DNA of 64,000 nt, from NCBI GenBank assembly GCA_050246735.1, contig JBFWVM010000006.1, positions 1 through 64,000 on the forward strand, given 5' to 3'. This stretch comes from Taklimakanibacter sp050246735. Lineage in GTDB: Bacteria > Pseudomonadota > Alphaproteobacteria > Rhizobiales > Aestuariivirgaceae. This document shows, piece by piece, positions 33,989 through 43,259 of the stretch (the first letter of the stretch is position 1; the number at the start of each line of letters is the position of its first letter). Under the pieces are notes generated by a model. That model was not told the origin of the DNA and searched no databases. It saw only the letters and a list, made by a program, of their open reading frames with translations. Made by a program: the position numbers and the translations under genes.

Positions 33989-35383
33989 CTAGGCGAGGCC
34001 GTGCACGAGGCGTCCCTCCACCCAGACCGAGGCGATGTCGGCCCGCCCGGCATTGCACAGGATCTTCTGGAGGATATCGGCGGGGCCGTCATCGTCGGCC
34101 AGCACGATGTTCGAATGCGGCGCCGCGACATCGACCACCAGGGCGTCGAACTGCAGCCCTGCCTGGAAGCGGCCGACGGGCAGATCGAGCGCCTCGGCGC
34201 CGCCGGCGGTGGCGAGCCAGAAGGCCTCATCGGGCGTGATGCGCGCCGGAGCCGCGCCGCGCTTCGGCGCCTGGATGCGGCCGTCCACCCCGTCATGCAG
34301 GGCGCGCGCCGCGGTCATGGCATGGCGGCAATTGTCGAGGAGCGACGGGCTGTGGCCGCCCGATATGTCGGTGCCGAGACCGACATGCAGATCCTGGTCG
34401 AGCGCGCGGCGCACGGGAAAGACGGCATTGGCGAAATAGAAGTTCGACAGCGGACAATGCGCGATGCCCGATCCCCTGGCCTGGACCAGATCGAAATCGC
34501 CCGGCTCCATGAGATTGGCATGGGCGAGGATGCTGCGCCGGGTGAGAAGGCCGAATTCGGCCAGCATCCCGGTATCGCTCTTGCCGAAGCGTTCGAGGAC
34601 ATAGCCATGCGCCCAGTCGCTTTCCGAGCAATGCGTCTGCATGTGACAGGCCTCCGCCGACAAGAGCTCACCCAGCCCGGCGAGCAGGCGGTCGGTGCAG
34701 CTTGGAATGAAGCGCGGCGTGACGGCAGGCCGGACCAGCGCCGTCTCGTTGCCGGGCAAAGCGCGCAGGCGGTGGATGAAGCGGCGGGTAAGGTCGATGC
34801 CTTCTTCGGGCGAGGCGTCGCGATAATAGGACGGGCACTGTCCTTCGTCGTCCATGGCGACGCGGCCGATGACGGCGCGCTGGCCCCTGGCGAGGCAGGT
34901 CTCGGCCAGCATGAGACTTCCTTCCAGATGCCGCGTGGCGAAATAGACCGCGGTCGTCGTGCCGTTGGCGAGAAGAGTGCCGACGAGCTTCTGATAGACG
35001 GGCGCGGCGAAAGCCCGGTCGGCGTAACGCGCCTCCAGGGGAAAGGTGTATTTCTGCAACCAGTCAGCGAGCGAAGCGTCGAGCGCTTTTCCGAGCTGCG
35101 GGAATTGCGGTGCATGGATGTGGAGATCGACGAAGCCCGGCAGGAGATATCGTCCTTCCGGCAGGAGGCGGAGCGCGCCAGAGCGCGCTGCGGCCGCCTT
35201 GCGGTCGCGGTAATCCGGATGATCGGGCCTCAGAACAGCGGCGATGGCGCCATCCGCGCCGATCTCGATCAGGGCGTCCGGCAGTATCTCGACCTGGCCG
35301 CGCCTCGGCGCATGGAAGGCCGTGCCGCAGACGCTGAAGGGCGGTCTCATTCCGGACTCCGTGGACAATCGGGATTGCTTCAT
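33989..35383 (-). CDS. guaD: Guanine deaminase
   Basis: This zinc amidohydrolase converts guanine to xanthine and ammonia. It has 464 aa, the normal size. Metal ligands appear in PGFVDLHIHAPQF (HxH), with further His in MQTHCSES and SILAHANLM, and the Asp in GLGTDISGGHS. GGGAGGAG lies 6-7 nt before the ATG at 35383. It is divergent from a purine permease 86 bp away, so the pair probably serves purine salvage or nitrogen supply. Confidence 0.95.
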   Translation of the reverse strand: MKQSRLSTESGMRPPFSVCGTAFHAPRRGQVEILPDALIEIGADGAIAAVLRPDHPDYRDRKAAAARSGALRLLPEGRYLLPGFVDLHIHAPQFPQLGKALDASLADWLQKYTFPLEARYADRAFAAPVYQKLVGTLLANGTTTAVYFATRHLEGSLMLAETCLARGQRAVIGRVAMDDEGQCPSYYRDASPEEGIDLTRRFIHRLRALPGNETALVRPAVTPRFIPSCTDRLLAGLGELLSAEACHMQTHCSESDWAHGYVLERFGKSDTGMLAEFGLLTRRSILAHANLMEPGDFDLVQARGSGIAHCPLSNFYFANAVFPVRRALDQDLHVGLGTDISGGHSPSLLDNCRHAMTAARALHDGVDGRIQAPKRGAAPARITPDEAFWLATAGGAEALDLPVGRFQAGLQFDALVVDVAAPHSNIVLADDDGPADILQKILCNAGRADIASVWVEGRLVHGLA

Positions 35384-35469
35384 TCTCGGCTCCTCCCGTC
35401 GCGTGCTAGATTTCGCCCGGGCCAGGTTGAGTCGCCGGGCGAACGGCGATCGGGAGGGGTGGAAATATC

Positions 35470-36810
35470 ATGCAGAAGCCTGTGAACGAAACCGTGCTCG
35501 TGGCGCGTCCCGACGATCCGTTGCCGGCCGGCAAGGCCGTCTTGCTCGGCCTCCAGCATGTGCTCGCCATGGATGCCTATGTCGTTCCCTTCATCATCGC
35601 CTCGGCCCTGAGCCTCAGCGTCGCCGATTCCGCGATCCTGATCCAGTCGGCCTTCATCGCGGCGGGCCTCGCGACCCTCATCCAGTCGCAATGGTGGATG
35701 CGCCTGCCGGTCGTCCAGGGTCCGTCCTATGTGCCGATCGGCGCCATCCTCGCCATCGCCTTCGCATCGGGCGGGGGCACGGCCGGCCTCGCCGCGGTCT
35801 TCGGCGCGCTCATCCCGGGGGCCATCATCGTCGCCCTGCTCGGCTCGCCCACCGGCATCTTCCACCGCGTGATCAAAAGACTGGTGCCGCCGATCGTGGG
35901 CGGCACCATCATCCTGGTCGTCGGAATCGCGCTGATGCCGGTGGCGCTCAAGGAGAGCGTCTTCGCCGTCTATGGCAATGCGACGATCGGGGGCAATATC
36001 CTTCTCGCCGCCGTCTCCGCCGGCGTCCTGGTCGCGGCGATGATGGCGGGCATCGCCATGGGCAGGAACGGCGTGTGGCTGCGGCTGTGCGCCGTGATCC
36101 TCGCGCTCGCGGCGGGAACCATCGTCGCGTCGCTCATGGGCCGCTTCAGCGCGCAAGGCGTCGCGGACGCGTCATGGCTCACCTTGCCGCGGCTCGCCTT
36201 CCTCAATCTCGAGGTCAGCTTCTCCCTGCCGGCCATTCTCACCATGCTGGTCGTCTATGCGGTGGTGCTCGCCGAAACCACCGGCACCTGGTTTGCGGTG
36301 GGCGCGGTGACCGATGAGGAGATGAGCGACGAACGGCTCGACCGCGGGGCCACCGGCGAAGGCCTTGGCTGCCTGGTCGGCGCCCTGGTCGGCTCGACTC
36401 CGGTGACCGGCTATTCCTCCAACGCCGGCGTCATAGCCATCACCGGAATAGCGAGCCGCGCCGCCTTCGCCGCCGCCGGCATATTGCTGGTGCTGTTCGG
36501 CCTCGTCGGCAAGCTCGGCGCGGCCATCGCCTCGATCCCGCAGCCGGTGATCGGCGGCGTCTTCGGCGTGCTCTGCGCCGTCATCGCCATGAACGGCTTC
36601 CGGGTGGTGCGCGCGAGCCCGCTCAACGAGCGCAACATGCTGGCCGTCGGACTGCCGGTACTGCTGGCGCTTTTCGCGACGCTGATGCCGCCCGACTATC
36701 TCAAGACCTTGCCCGATCTCGTGCAATATCTGCTGGGCTCGTCGATCGCCTTCGGCGCCGTCGGCGCCGTGCTGCTGCACCAGGTCCTGCCCGAAAGCCC
36801 GGAGGCGTAA
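35470..36810 (+). CDS. NCS2-family purine/xanthine permease
   Basis: This inner-membrane proton symporter of nucleobases has 446 aa and about 12-14 membrane segments. NCS2/NAT features are QGPSYVPIGA, the TM8-like VLAETTGTWFAVG with its Glu, and the signature region TGYSSNAGVIAITGIASR. GGGAGGGG precedes the ATG by 9-10 nt. It diverges from guanine deaminase, which points to guanine or xanthine as cargo. It ends 4 nt from the convergent yacG gene. Confidence 0.92.
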   Translation: MQKPVNETVLVARPDDPLPAGKAVLLGLQHVLAMDAYVVPFIIASALSLSVADSAILIQSAFIAAGLATLIQSQWWMRLPVVQGPSYVPIGAILAIAFASGGGTAGLAAVFGALIPGAIIVALLGSPTGIFHRVIKRLVPPIVGGTIILVVGIALMPVALKESVFAVYGNATIGGNILLAAVSAGVLVAAMMAGIAMGRNGVWLRLCAVILALAAGTIVASLMGRFSAQGVADASWLTLPRLAFLNLEVSFSLPAILTMLVVYAVVLAETTGTWFAVGAVTDEEMSDERLDRGATGEGLGCLVGALVGSTPVTGYSSNAGVIAITGIASRAAFAAAGILLVLFGLVGKLGAAIASIPQPVIGGVFGVLCAVIAMNGFRVVRASPLNERNMLAVGLPVLLALFATLMPPDYLKTLPDLVQYLLGSSIAFGAVGAVLLHQVLPESPEA

Positions 36811-36814
36811 GCGG

Positions 36815-37027
36815 TCACCCTTCGTCGCGCGCCGGATCCGGCGTCTCGCCGCCCGGCTCTGGCTCCTCCTCGGCGGGAACGGCATAGTGGCCGCCGAGCC
36901 AGCGATTGAGGTCGACATCGGCACAGCGCGCCGAGCAGAAAGGGTGGTATTTCTGCTGCGAGGGCTTGCCGCAAAGCGGGCAGGGGCGCCTCGGCCTCAG
37001 GCGCACGGGATGCTGTTCGCCGCTCAT
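36815..37027 (-). CDS. yacG: DNA gyrase inhibitor YacG, zinc-binding
   Basis: This 70-aa protein has four zinc-ligand cysteines in CPLCGKP and FCSARCADVDL, followed by the conserved DLNRWL segment. Homologues bind GyrB and inhibit DNA gyrase. The ATG overlaps the maf stop by 4 nt. It is the last gene of the murA to yacG block. Confidence 0.92.
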   Translation of the reverse strand: MSGEQHPVRLRPRRPCPLCGKPSQQKYHPFCSARCADVDLNRWLGGHYAVPAEEEPEPGGETPDPARDEG

Positions 37028-37662
37028 ACGCCGCTGAGCGGCGCGGTTGCCCAGGTGTAGTGCACGGGATAGCCCGCTCCTTGCAGCAGGTGGATCGTCT
37101 CATAGAGCGGCAGGCCGATCACGCCCGAATGCGAGCCGCTCAGCGAACGCGCGAATGATTCGGCCCGGCCCTGGAGCGCATAACCGCCGGCCTTGCCGCG
37201 CCATTCGCCCGACTTCAGATAAGTTTCGACGTCCTCGCGCGAGAGCCGCTTCAAACGCACCTTGGTCTCCGAGCAGCGGCGCCATGACCGCCCGCCCGGT
37301 GCCAGCAGGGTCACGGCGGAATAGACCCAGTGCGAGCGGCCCGAGAGCAGCCACAGGCAGGCTTCGGCTTCCTCGGCCGTTTCGGTCTTGGGCAGGATGC
37401 GGCGGCCGAGGCCCACCACGGTGTCGGCGGCGAGGACGAAGGTCTTGCCGCCGAGCTTCTTGACGAGAGGGGTCTCGCCGGCGGTGCGCGCCTTCTCGTC
37501 GGCGAGCCTGATGGCGAGCCGGCGGGGGGTCTCGCGCTTGAGCGGCGTCTCGTCGATATCGGCGGGCATCAGGAGGTCGGGCTTGAGGCCCGCCTGTTCG
37601 AGCAGCGCCAGGCGCCGCGGCGAGGCGCTGGCGAGCACGAGCTTGACGCGGGCGTCCGTCAT
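37024..37662 (-). CDS. maf: Maf-like nucleotide pyrophosphatase
   Basis: This cytoplasmic pyrophosphatase hydrolyses non-canonical or modified nucleoside triphosphates (dTTP/UTP-type activity in relatives). It has 212 aa. The N-terminal LVLASASPRRLALLEQAG motif, catalytic Asp in VLAADTVV and the GKAGGYALQG segment are all present. It lies 15 nt after infA and is coupled to yacG. Confidence 0.94.
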   Translation of the reverse strand: MTDARVKLVLASASPRRLALLEQAGLKPDLLMPADIDETPLKRETPRRLAIRLADEKARTAGETPLVKKLGGKTFVLAADTVVGLGRRILPKTETAEEAEACLWLLSGRSHWVYSAVTLLAPGGRSWRRCSETKVRLKRLSREDVETYLKSGEWRGKAGGYALQGRAESFARSLSGSHSGVIGLPLYETIHLLQGAGYPVHYTWATAPLSGV

Positions 37663-37677
37663 GCCTTCCTCAGCTTC

Positions 37678-37896
37678 CTATTTGAAGCGGTAGTTGATGC
37701 GGCCCTTGGTCAGGTCATAGGGCGTCATTTCGACCATCACCCGGTCACCGGCGAGGACCCGGATGCGGTTCTTGCGCATCTTGCCGGCGGTATGGGCGAT
37801 GATCTCATGATTGTTGTCGAGCTTGACGCGGAACGTGGCATTGGGCAGGAGCTCGGTGACCGTGCCCTCGAATTCAAGCAATTCTTCCTTCGCCAT
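37678..37896 (-). CDS. infA: Translation initiation factor IF-1
   Basis: This 72-aa single OB-fold protein binds the A site of the 30S subunit during initiation. The sequence MAKEELLEFEGTVTELLPN and the C-terminal DLTKGRINYRFK are characteristic. The ATG at 37896 gives exactly the family length; a longer in-frame ATG upstream is not used. AGGGA lies 6-7 nt before the start. Confidence 0.97.
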   Translation of the reverse strand: MAKEELLEFEGTVTELLPNATFRVKLDNNHEIIAHTAGKMRKNRIRVLAGDRVMVEMTPYDLTKGRINYRFK

Positions 37897-38021
37897 AAGG
37901 ATCCCTGGCTGGTTTGCGATGGCGCTACCCATGAACCGGTTGCCGGGCAAAATCAAGCTTGCGATTGGTCCGCCGCCCGACCGCTTGCCCGGGAGCCGCG
38001 CATGCTTTTCCGCGCCGACGC

Positions 38022-38468
38022 TCAGACGCCGCGGGCGCTGAGCTGGCCGAACCGCGTCCTGATCCGCCGCATCAGGCCGTCGCGGACATCACGATAGGAA
38101 TCGAGGATCTGCTCGCGGCTGCCCACCGTCGCGGAGGGGTCGAAAGTCGGCCAGTACTCGGCCTCGATCGCCATGGTGCGGGTCATTTCGAGAGCCCGGT
38201 GATGGGCCTCCGGCGACAGCGAGACGACGACGTCGAAGCTCGAATCCTCGAGATCGGCAAAGCTCTGCGGGCGATGCTTGCGCATGTCGATGCCGATCTC
38301 GTCCATCACGGAGACGACGAAAGGATCGGGCTCGCCCGGCCGCACGCCGCAGGACGCGACGAAGGTCCGCTTGCCGTAGAGGTGGCGGGCGATCGCCGCC
38401 GCCACGGGCGAGCGGATGACGTTGTGAGTGCAGGCGAAGAGGAGCGCGCCGGGCAGATCCGCCGTCAT
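38022..38468 (-). CDS. Low-molecular-weight phosphatase / ArsC-like protein
   Basis: This 148-aa protein of the low-molecular-weight tyrosine phosphatase fold has the P-loop CTHNVIRS (CX5R) at residues 13-20 and the general-acid Asp in WPTFDPSA. It is the copy normally found between infA and UPF0262 in Rhizobiales. Whether it acts on phosphotyrosine or another phosphate is unknown. The start at 38468 removes an unconserved N-terminal extension that would overlap the previous gene. Confidence 0.9.
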   Translation of the reverse strand: MTADLPGALLFACTHNVIRSPVAAAIARHLYGKRTFVASCGVRPGEPDPFVVSVMDEIGIDMRKHRPQSFADLEDSSFDVVVSLSPEAHHRALEMTRTMAIEAEYWPTFDPSATVGSREQILDSYRDVRDGLMRRIRTRFGQLSARGV

Positions 38469-38484
38469 GGCCGGGTCCGATGCG

Positions 38485-38967
38485 TCAGCCGCGCCAATGC
38501 AGGACGCAGAGCAGGGTGAACAGCCGGCGCGACGTCGCCTGATCGACGTCGACCTTGCCCACAAGCCGCTCCCTGAGAAGGTCGCTGCCTTCGTTGTGAA
38601 GGCCGCGGCGCGCCATGTCGATGGTCTCGATCTGGCTCGGCGTCGAGGTGCGTATCGCCTTGTAGTAGCTCTCGCAGATCATGAAATAGTCCTTGACGAT
38701 GCGCCGGAAGGGCGACAGCGACAGGCCGATCATCGACACGCGTTCCTCGCTTTCGCTCCAGATGTCGAAGATGATGCGGTTGTCCGCGGCCGAGAGCTGC
38801 AGCCGGTAAGGCCCCCCAGGATGGCCGATCACGGCGAAACGGTTGTCCTCGATGAGGTCATAGATGGCGACCCGGCGCTCATGATCGACATCGGGGCTCA
38901 GTCCCGAGCCGATGCTGTCGTCGAGATGGACGGCGGACAGGCGGTTGCGGTCACCGGAACAGGTCAT
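38485..38967 (-). CDS. UPF0262 family protein
   Basis: This conserved alphaproteobacterial protein has no assigned function. At 160 aa it matches the family length. It has the segments NRIIFDIWSESEERV, SLSPFRRIVKDYF and HNEGSDLLRERL. In relatives the gene lies beside infA and the small phosphatase, as here. In many Rhizobiales hisD sits just upstream; here that position is occupied by DUF2948 after 61 nt. Confidence 0.92.
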   Translation of the reverse strand: MTCSGDRNRLSAVHLDDSIGSGLSPDVDHERRVAIYDLIEDNRFAVIGHPGGPYRLQLSAADNRIIFDIWSESEERVSMIGLSLSPFRRIVKDYFMICESYYKAIRTSTPSQIETIDMARRGLHNEGSDLLRERLVGKVDVDQATSRRLFTLLCVLHWRG

Positions 38968-39028
38968 GGCGCGGCCAAGTTAGGCGAGATCGATCCCGAA
39001 AGCGAGGAGCCGCCTCGGAAAGCCGTTG

Positions 39029-39451
39029 CTAGCCGTCATGAGAGGGAAGATTGGACGTCGTCCAGGCGGGGCCGAGATCCGCGAGACGCGCCTCGATGCA
39101 TTCGACCTCGAGATTGATCCGGCCGCCGCCCGAGAAGGTGAGGACGATCGTGCCCGACGGCTCTTCCCCGGCGATGAAGGAGATGGTCATGAGCGACAGG
39201 ACGGCATCGTCGGCGCCTTGCCGGATGCGCTGCGATTTCACGCCGAGAACGCGGTCGAAGGAAAGACCGGTGCGGCGGCGCTCGTAGGGCGGTTTCTTCG
39301 TCTCCCACCGGAAGCGATTGGCGAGGAGGGCGAATTTACGTGCGGATTTCAGGTAGCGGATATCGCCGATGGTGACGACCGCATCCTGCATATGGGCGGA
39401 GATGATCTCGAGATCGGCCGCATCGAGGGCGCTGAGCTGGAGCTTCGACAT
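39029..39451 (-). CDS. DUF2948 family protein
   Basis: This conserved protein of unknown function has 140 aa. Typical features are DLEIISAHMQDAVV near the N terminus, the Arg-rich KKPPYERRRTGLSF, and SGGGRINLEVECIEARLADLGP near the C terminus. It is 9 nt downstream of murA, the usual arrangement in Rhizobiales. Confidence 0.92.
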   Translation of the reverse strand: MSKLQLSALDAADLEIISAHMQDAVVTIGDIRYLKSARKFALLANRFRWETKKPPYERRRTGLSFDRVLGVKSQRIRQGADDAVLSLMTISFIAGEEPSGTIVLTFSGGGRINLEVECIEARLADLGPAWTTSNLPSHDG

Positions 39452-39460
39452 GCGGATCCG

Positions 39461-40753
39461 TCAATGTCCCGACAGGCGCTCGATATCGGCTCCGCAGGCT
39501 TTGAGCTTTTCCTCGAGGGTCTCGAAGCCGCGGTCGAGATGATAGACGCGGTGCAGCGTGGTCTCGCCGCCGGCGGCAAGGGCTGCGATGACGAGCGACA
39601 CCGAAGCCCGCAGATCTGTCGCCATGACCTCCGCGCCCGTCAGCCTTTCGACGCCGCGGATCTCGGCGGTGTCGCCATGGAGATGGATGTCGGCGCCGAG
39701 CCGGGCGAGCTCCTGGACGTGCATGAAGCGGTTCTCGAAGATCGTCTCGCGGATGACCGACGTGCCCCTGGCCCTCGTGGTGAGCGCCATGAGCTGGGCC
39801 TGAAGGTCGGTGGGAAAACCCGGATAAGGCTCGGTCTCGACCCTGATCGCGGCGAGACCACCGCCATTGCGCTTCACCCTGAGGCTGTCATTGCCGGATT
39901 CGAGATCGACGCCGGCCGCGCGCATGACGTTCATCACCTCGTCGAGCGTGTCGATGCGGGCGCCCTCGAGCTTGACATCGCCGCCGGCCATCGCGACCGC
40001 CATCGCATAGGTGCCGGCTTCGATGCGGTCGGCGATGACGGCATGCTCCGCGCCATGCAGGCGCGCGACGCCCTTGATCCGGAGCGTCGACGAGCCGATG
40101 CCTTCGATATGGGCGCCCATCTTCACGAGGCATTGCGCGACGTCGCCGATCTCGGGCTCGCGCGCCGCGTTCTCGACGATCGTGTCGCCCCTGGCCGTCA
40201 CGGCGCCCATGAGGGCGGCATGGGTGGCGCCCACCGATACCTTGGGGAACGCGATGTGGGCGCCCTTCAGTCCCTTCGGCGCCCTGGCGACGACATAGCC
40301 TCGCTCGATCGCGATCTCGGCGCCGAGCTTCTCCATGGCGAGGATGTGAAGATCGACGGGCCGCGTGCCGATGGCGCAGCCGCCCGGCAGCGAGACGCGG
40401 GCTTCGCCGCAGCGGGCGAGGAGAGGGGCCAGCACCCAGAAGCTCGCCCGCATCTTGGAGACGAGCTCGTAAGGGGCCGTCGTGTCGGCAATGGTCGGCG
40501 CGGAAATGCGCAAGGTCTCGCCATCATGGCCGTTCTGGCCGGGTCTCTTGCCGGCCACGGTGATGTCGACGCCGTGATTGCCGAGGATGCGTTGCAGGAG
40601 CCGCACATCGGCGAGGCGCGGCACGCGGTGGAGCGTCAGGGTGTCTTCGGTCAGAAGCGCGGCGATCATCAGGGGGAGAGCGGCGTTCTTGGCGCCGCTG
40701 ATGTGAATGGTGCCGTTGAGCGTGTTGCCGCCCCCGATGCGGATACGATCCAT
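39461..40753 (-). CDS. murA: UDP-N-acetylglucosamine 1-carboxyvinyltransferase
   Basis: This enzyme performs the first committed step of peptidoglycan synthesis, transfer of enolpyruvate from PEP to UDP-GlcNAc. It has 430 aa. The N terminus is MDRIRIGGGNTLNGTIHISG, with the conserved KNAALP following. The catalytic Cys126 in LPGGCAIGTRPVD is retained, so fosfomycin sensitivity at the target is expected. The ATG at 40753 is used because the earlier in-frame codon adds unconserved residues. Confidence 0.97.
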   Translation of the reverse strand: MDRIRIGGGNTLNGTIHISGAKNAALPLMIAALLTEDTLTLHRVPRLADVRLLQRILGNHGVDITVAGKRPGQNGHDGETLRISAPTIADTTAPYELVSKMRASFWVLAPLLARCGEARVSLPGGCAIGTRPVDLHILAMEKLGAEIAIERGYVVARAPKGLKGAHIAFPKVSVGATHAALMGAVTARGDTIVENAAREPEIGDVAQCLVKMGAHIEGIGSSTLRIKGVARLHGAEHAVIADRIEAGTYAMAVAMAGGDVKLEGARIDTLDEVMNVMRAAGVDLESGNDSLRVKRNGGGLAAIRVETEPYPGFPTDLQAQLMALTTRARGTSVIRETIFENRFMHVQELARLGADIHLHGDTAEIRGVERLTGAEVMATDLRASVSLVIAALAAGGETTLHRVYHLDRGFETLEEKLKACGADIERLSGH

Positions 40754-40885
40754 TATGCGCGATTTCCCCTGAAAGGTTCCCCTCGGGGGCGACTGCGGCC
40801 CCCGGATCGACTCTAACAAGCATAATGGCAGGGTCAGGGCAACCTGGGAGGTCGCGCTCACCGGCCGGCCCGGGCTCCGAAGCCG

Positions 40886-41050
40886 TCAATCGCGCGTCCT
40901 GGGCTGTTCCGGCGGCTGTTCTGGTGCCGTTCTGGTGCCGGCCCGATTTCGCGCCTGGGCTTTCCTCCGCTTGAGATTGGCTCTCAGCGCCTCGGCCAGG
41001 CGGGCGGGCCGCGCTGCGGGCTTGGCGGGTCTGGGCGGTGGCCTGTCCAT
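40886..41050 (-). CDS. Small basic Arg/Pro-rich conserved protein
   Basis: This 54-aa protein is rich in Arg, Pro and Ala, with the core LAEALRANLKRRKAQARNR. Small proteins with an 'LRxNLKRRKxQ' core are common in alphaproteobacterial genomes, where their function is unknown. It is likely to be disordered with one basic helix. The ATG at 41050 has no clear ribosome site. It lies upstream of murA on the same strand. Confidence 0.55.
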   Translation of the reverse strand: MDRPPPRPAKPAARPARLAEALRANLKRRKAQARNRAGTRTAPEQPPEQPRTRD

Positions 41051-41082
41051 GGCAATGCTATGGGTCGCCGCCCGTGTCCGCG

Positions 41083-41343
41083 TCAAGGGCCCGCCGCGGC
41101 GGTCTCGGCAGTGCGGTCCTTGAGGGCGCCGACCCCCGCCTGCTTGGCGCAATGGGCGCAGCAGAACATGCGCCCGTCGCCGGTCTCCAGGCCGTGGCCG
41201 ATGATGCGGCAGTCGCAATGATCGCAATGTGGGGCCATGGCCGCGATGGCGCATTCGAAGCTGTCGAAGGTCATCGTGCTGCCGGCCTGGGTGATCCGGA
41301 AGGCCTTGTCGTAGTCATTGCCGCAGAAATCGCATTTCGCCAT
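41083..41343 (-). CDS. Small cysteine-rich metal-binding protein
   Basis: This 86-aa protein has 9 cysteines in CDFCGNDY, FECAIAA, HCDHCDCRIIGHG and MFCCAHCAKQAG. It resembles small zinc-ribbon or metallothionein-like proteins that are widespread in proteobacteria. The pattern suggests two metal sites. It probably sequesters or senses zinc, but no function is established. It is on the same strand as the neighbouring small basic protein gene 32 nt further on. Confidence 0.85.
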   Translation of the reverse strand: MAKCDFCGNDYDKAFRITQAGSTMTFDSFECAIAAMAPHCDHCDCRIIGHGLETGDGRMFCCAHCAKQAGVGALKDRTAETAAAGP

Positions 41344-41426
41344 GGCGCACCTCACTTTTCCGGCCCCCTCCGGCAGGACAATGACGCGCGGCGGCAAGTG
41401 TTCCCGATGTCGTGCTCGGGCCGGGG

Positions 41427-43259
41427 TCAGTCCAGCTCGAACTCCATGGCGTAGTCCCGGCGCGCCGCTTCCGGCTGGTCTTCCTTCGTCAGAAGGAAGT
41501 TTCCGCAGACCAGGAGATCGATCTCGGTGCCCATGAAGCATCGATAGGCGTCCTTGGGCGTGCACACGATCGGCTCGCCCCTGACGTTGAAGCTCGTATT
41601 GACCAGCACGGGACAGCCGGTCCTTTCCTTGAAGGCGGAGATCAGCGCATGGAAGCGCGGATTGGTGTCGGGGTGCACGGTCTGTATGCGCGCCGAATAA
41701 TCCACGTGGGTGACGGCGGGGATGGTCGAGCGGACGACGTTGAGCTTGTCGATGCCGAACAGGGCCTCTTCCGCCTCGGTCATGGCGCGGCGCCTGTCCT
41801 GGCGGACGCCGGCGACGAGCAGCATGTAGGGGCTGTCGCCATCGAGATCGAACCAGTCGGAGACGTCCTGGCGCAGGACCGCCGGGGCGAAGGGCCGGAA
41901 GCTCTCGCGGTATTTGACCTTCAGGTTGAGAAGCTTCTGCATCGTGGGCGAACGGGCGTCGCCGAGGATCGAGCGCGCGCCAAGCGCGCGCGGGCCGAAT
42001 TCCATTCGGCCCTGGAACCATCCGACAGCCTTGCCGTCGGCAAGAGCGTCGGCGACGATGCCCGCGATCTCGCTCTCGTCAAGCTCCCGGAACCCGGCTC
42101 CGGCCTCCTGGAGCATCGAGCGGATTTCCTGCGGCGCGTATTCGGGCCCGAGATAGGCGCCGTTCATGCCGTCGCGGCCGCCGGAGACGCGCGGCTTCTT
42201 CAATTCCAGATGATATGCGGCGAGCGCCGCGCCGACGGCCCCGCCCGCGTCCCCGGCGGCCGGCTGGATCCAAATGTTCGGGAATTTCCCGTCCCTGAGG
42301 ATCTTGCCGTTCGCCACGCAGTTCAGCGCCACGCCGCCGGCGAGGCAGAGGTTCGGCGTGTCGCAGGTCCGCGCGACCTCGCGCGTGAGATTGAGCACCG
42401 CCTCCTCGGTCACGGCCTGGACCGACGCCGCGACATCCATGTGGAACTGGGTGAGCAGGTCCTTGTCCGGGCTTCTCACCTTCTCTCCGAACAGCGCCGC
42501 GAACCGGTCGTTGGTCATCGTCAGGCCGGTCGCATAATTGAAATACGACTGGTCGAGAGTGAAGGATCCGTCGGCCTTGAGCGACAGCAGCTTGTCGAGG
42601 ATGAGAGCCTTGAACCGCGGCTCGCCATAGGGAGCGAGACCCATGACTTTGTATTCGCCGGAATTGACTTTGAATCCCAGATAGTATGTGAAGGCCGAAT
42701 AGAGCAGCCCGAGCGAATGCGGGAACTGGATCTCCCTGGTGATCCTGAGGTCGCTTCCCTCGCCGTACCCGATCGTCGTGGTCGCCCATTCGCCGACCCC
42801 GTCGAGCGTGAGCACCACCGCGCGATCAAAGGGCGAGGGATAGTAGGCGCTTGCGGCATGGCTCAGGTGATGTTCGGAGAACATGAGCCGGGACGGATCG
42901 AACCGCTCGTCGATCTTGCGCAGCTCGTCGCTCAGCAGCCGCCTCTGGAAGAGCTTCTCCTTCACCCACAGCGGCAGCGCCCGGCGGAAGGAACTGAATC
43001 CCTGCGGGGCATTGCGGACATAAGTCTCGATCAGGCGCTCGAACTTGAGAAACGGCTTTTCGTAGAAGACCACATGGTCGACGTCGGCAAGCGCGATGCC
43101 GCTGTTGCGCAGGCAGAACCGCACGGCTTCCCTGGGGAAATTCGGATCGTGCTTCTTGCGGGTAAAGCGCTCCTCCTGGGCGGCGCCGACCACCGTCCCA
43201 TCCTCGACCAGTGCTGCGGCACTGTCGTGGTAATAGGCCGAAATCCCGAGGATGCGCAT
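41427..43259 (-). CDS. Carbamoyltransferase (NodU/CmcH/SxtI family), copy 1
   Basis: This enzyme uses carbamoyl phosphate and ATP to put a carbamoyl group on a hydroxyl. It has 610 aa. The N-terminal Kae1-like domain has YYHDSAAAL with His11, and HHLSHAAS (His130 and His134, the HxxxH metal pair). The C-terminal domain includes GWFQGRMEFGPRALGARSIL. It is colinear with the copy at 57268-59100 and has the same length. The ATG overlaps the stop of the small DUF5989-like gene (TGATG). The acceptor is unknown; context suggests an envelope glycan or lipid. Confidence 0.94.
   Translation of the reverse strand: MRILGISAYYHDSAAALVEDGTVVGAAQEERFTRKKHDPNFPREAVRFCLRNSGIALADVDHVVFYEKPFLKFERLIETYVRNAPQGFSSFRRALPLWVKEKLFQRRLLSDELRKIDERFDPSRLMFSEHHLSHAASAYYPSPFDRAVVLTLDGVGEWATTTIGYGEGSDLRITREIQFPHSLGLLYSAFTYYLGFKVNSGEYKVMGLAPYGEPRFKALILDKLLSLKADGSFTLDQSYFNYATGLTMTNDRFAALFGEKVRSPDKDLLTQFHMDVAASVQAVTEEAVLNLTREVARTCDTPNLCLAGGVALNCVANGKILRDGKFPNIWIQPAAGDAGGAVGAALAAYHLELKKPRVSGGRDGMNGAYLGPEYAPQEIRSMLQEAGAGFRELDESEIAGIVADALADGKAVGWFQGRMEFGPRALGARSILGDARSPTMQKLLNLKVKYRESFRPFAPAVLRQDVSDWFDLDGDSPYMLLVAGVRQDRRRAMTEAEEALFGIDKLNVVRSTIPAVTHVDYSARIQTVHPDTNPRFHALISAFKERTGCPVLVNTSFNVRGEPIVCTPKDAYRCFMGTEIDLLVCGNFLLTKEDQPEAARRDYAMEFELD

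Noticed and set aside
39026..40816. 596-aa plus-strand reading frame
   Set aside because: It is antisense to murA and DUF2948; the protein has no recognisable domain.
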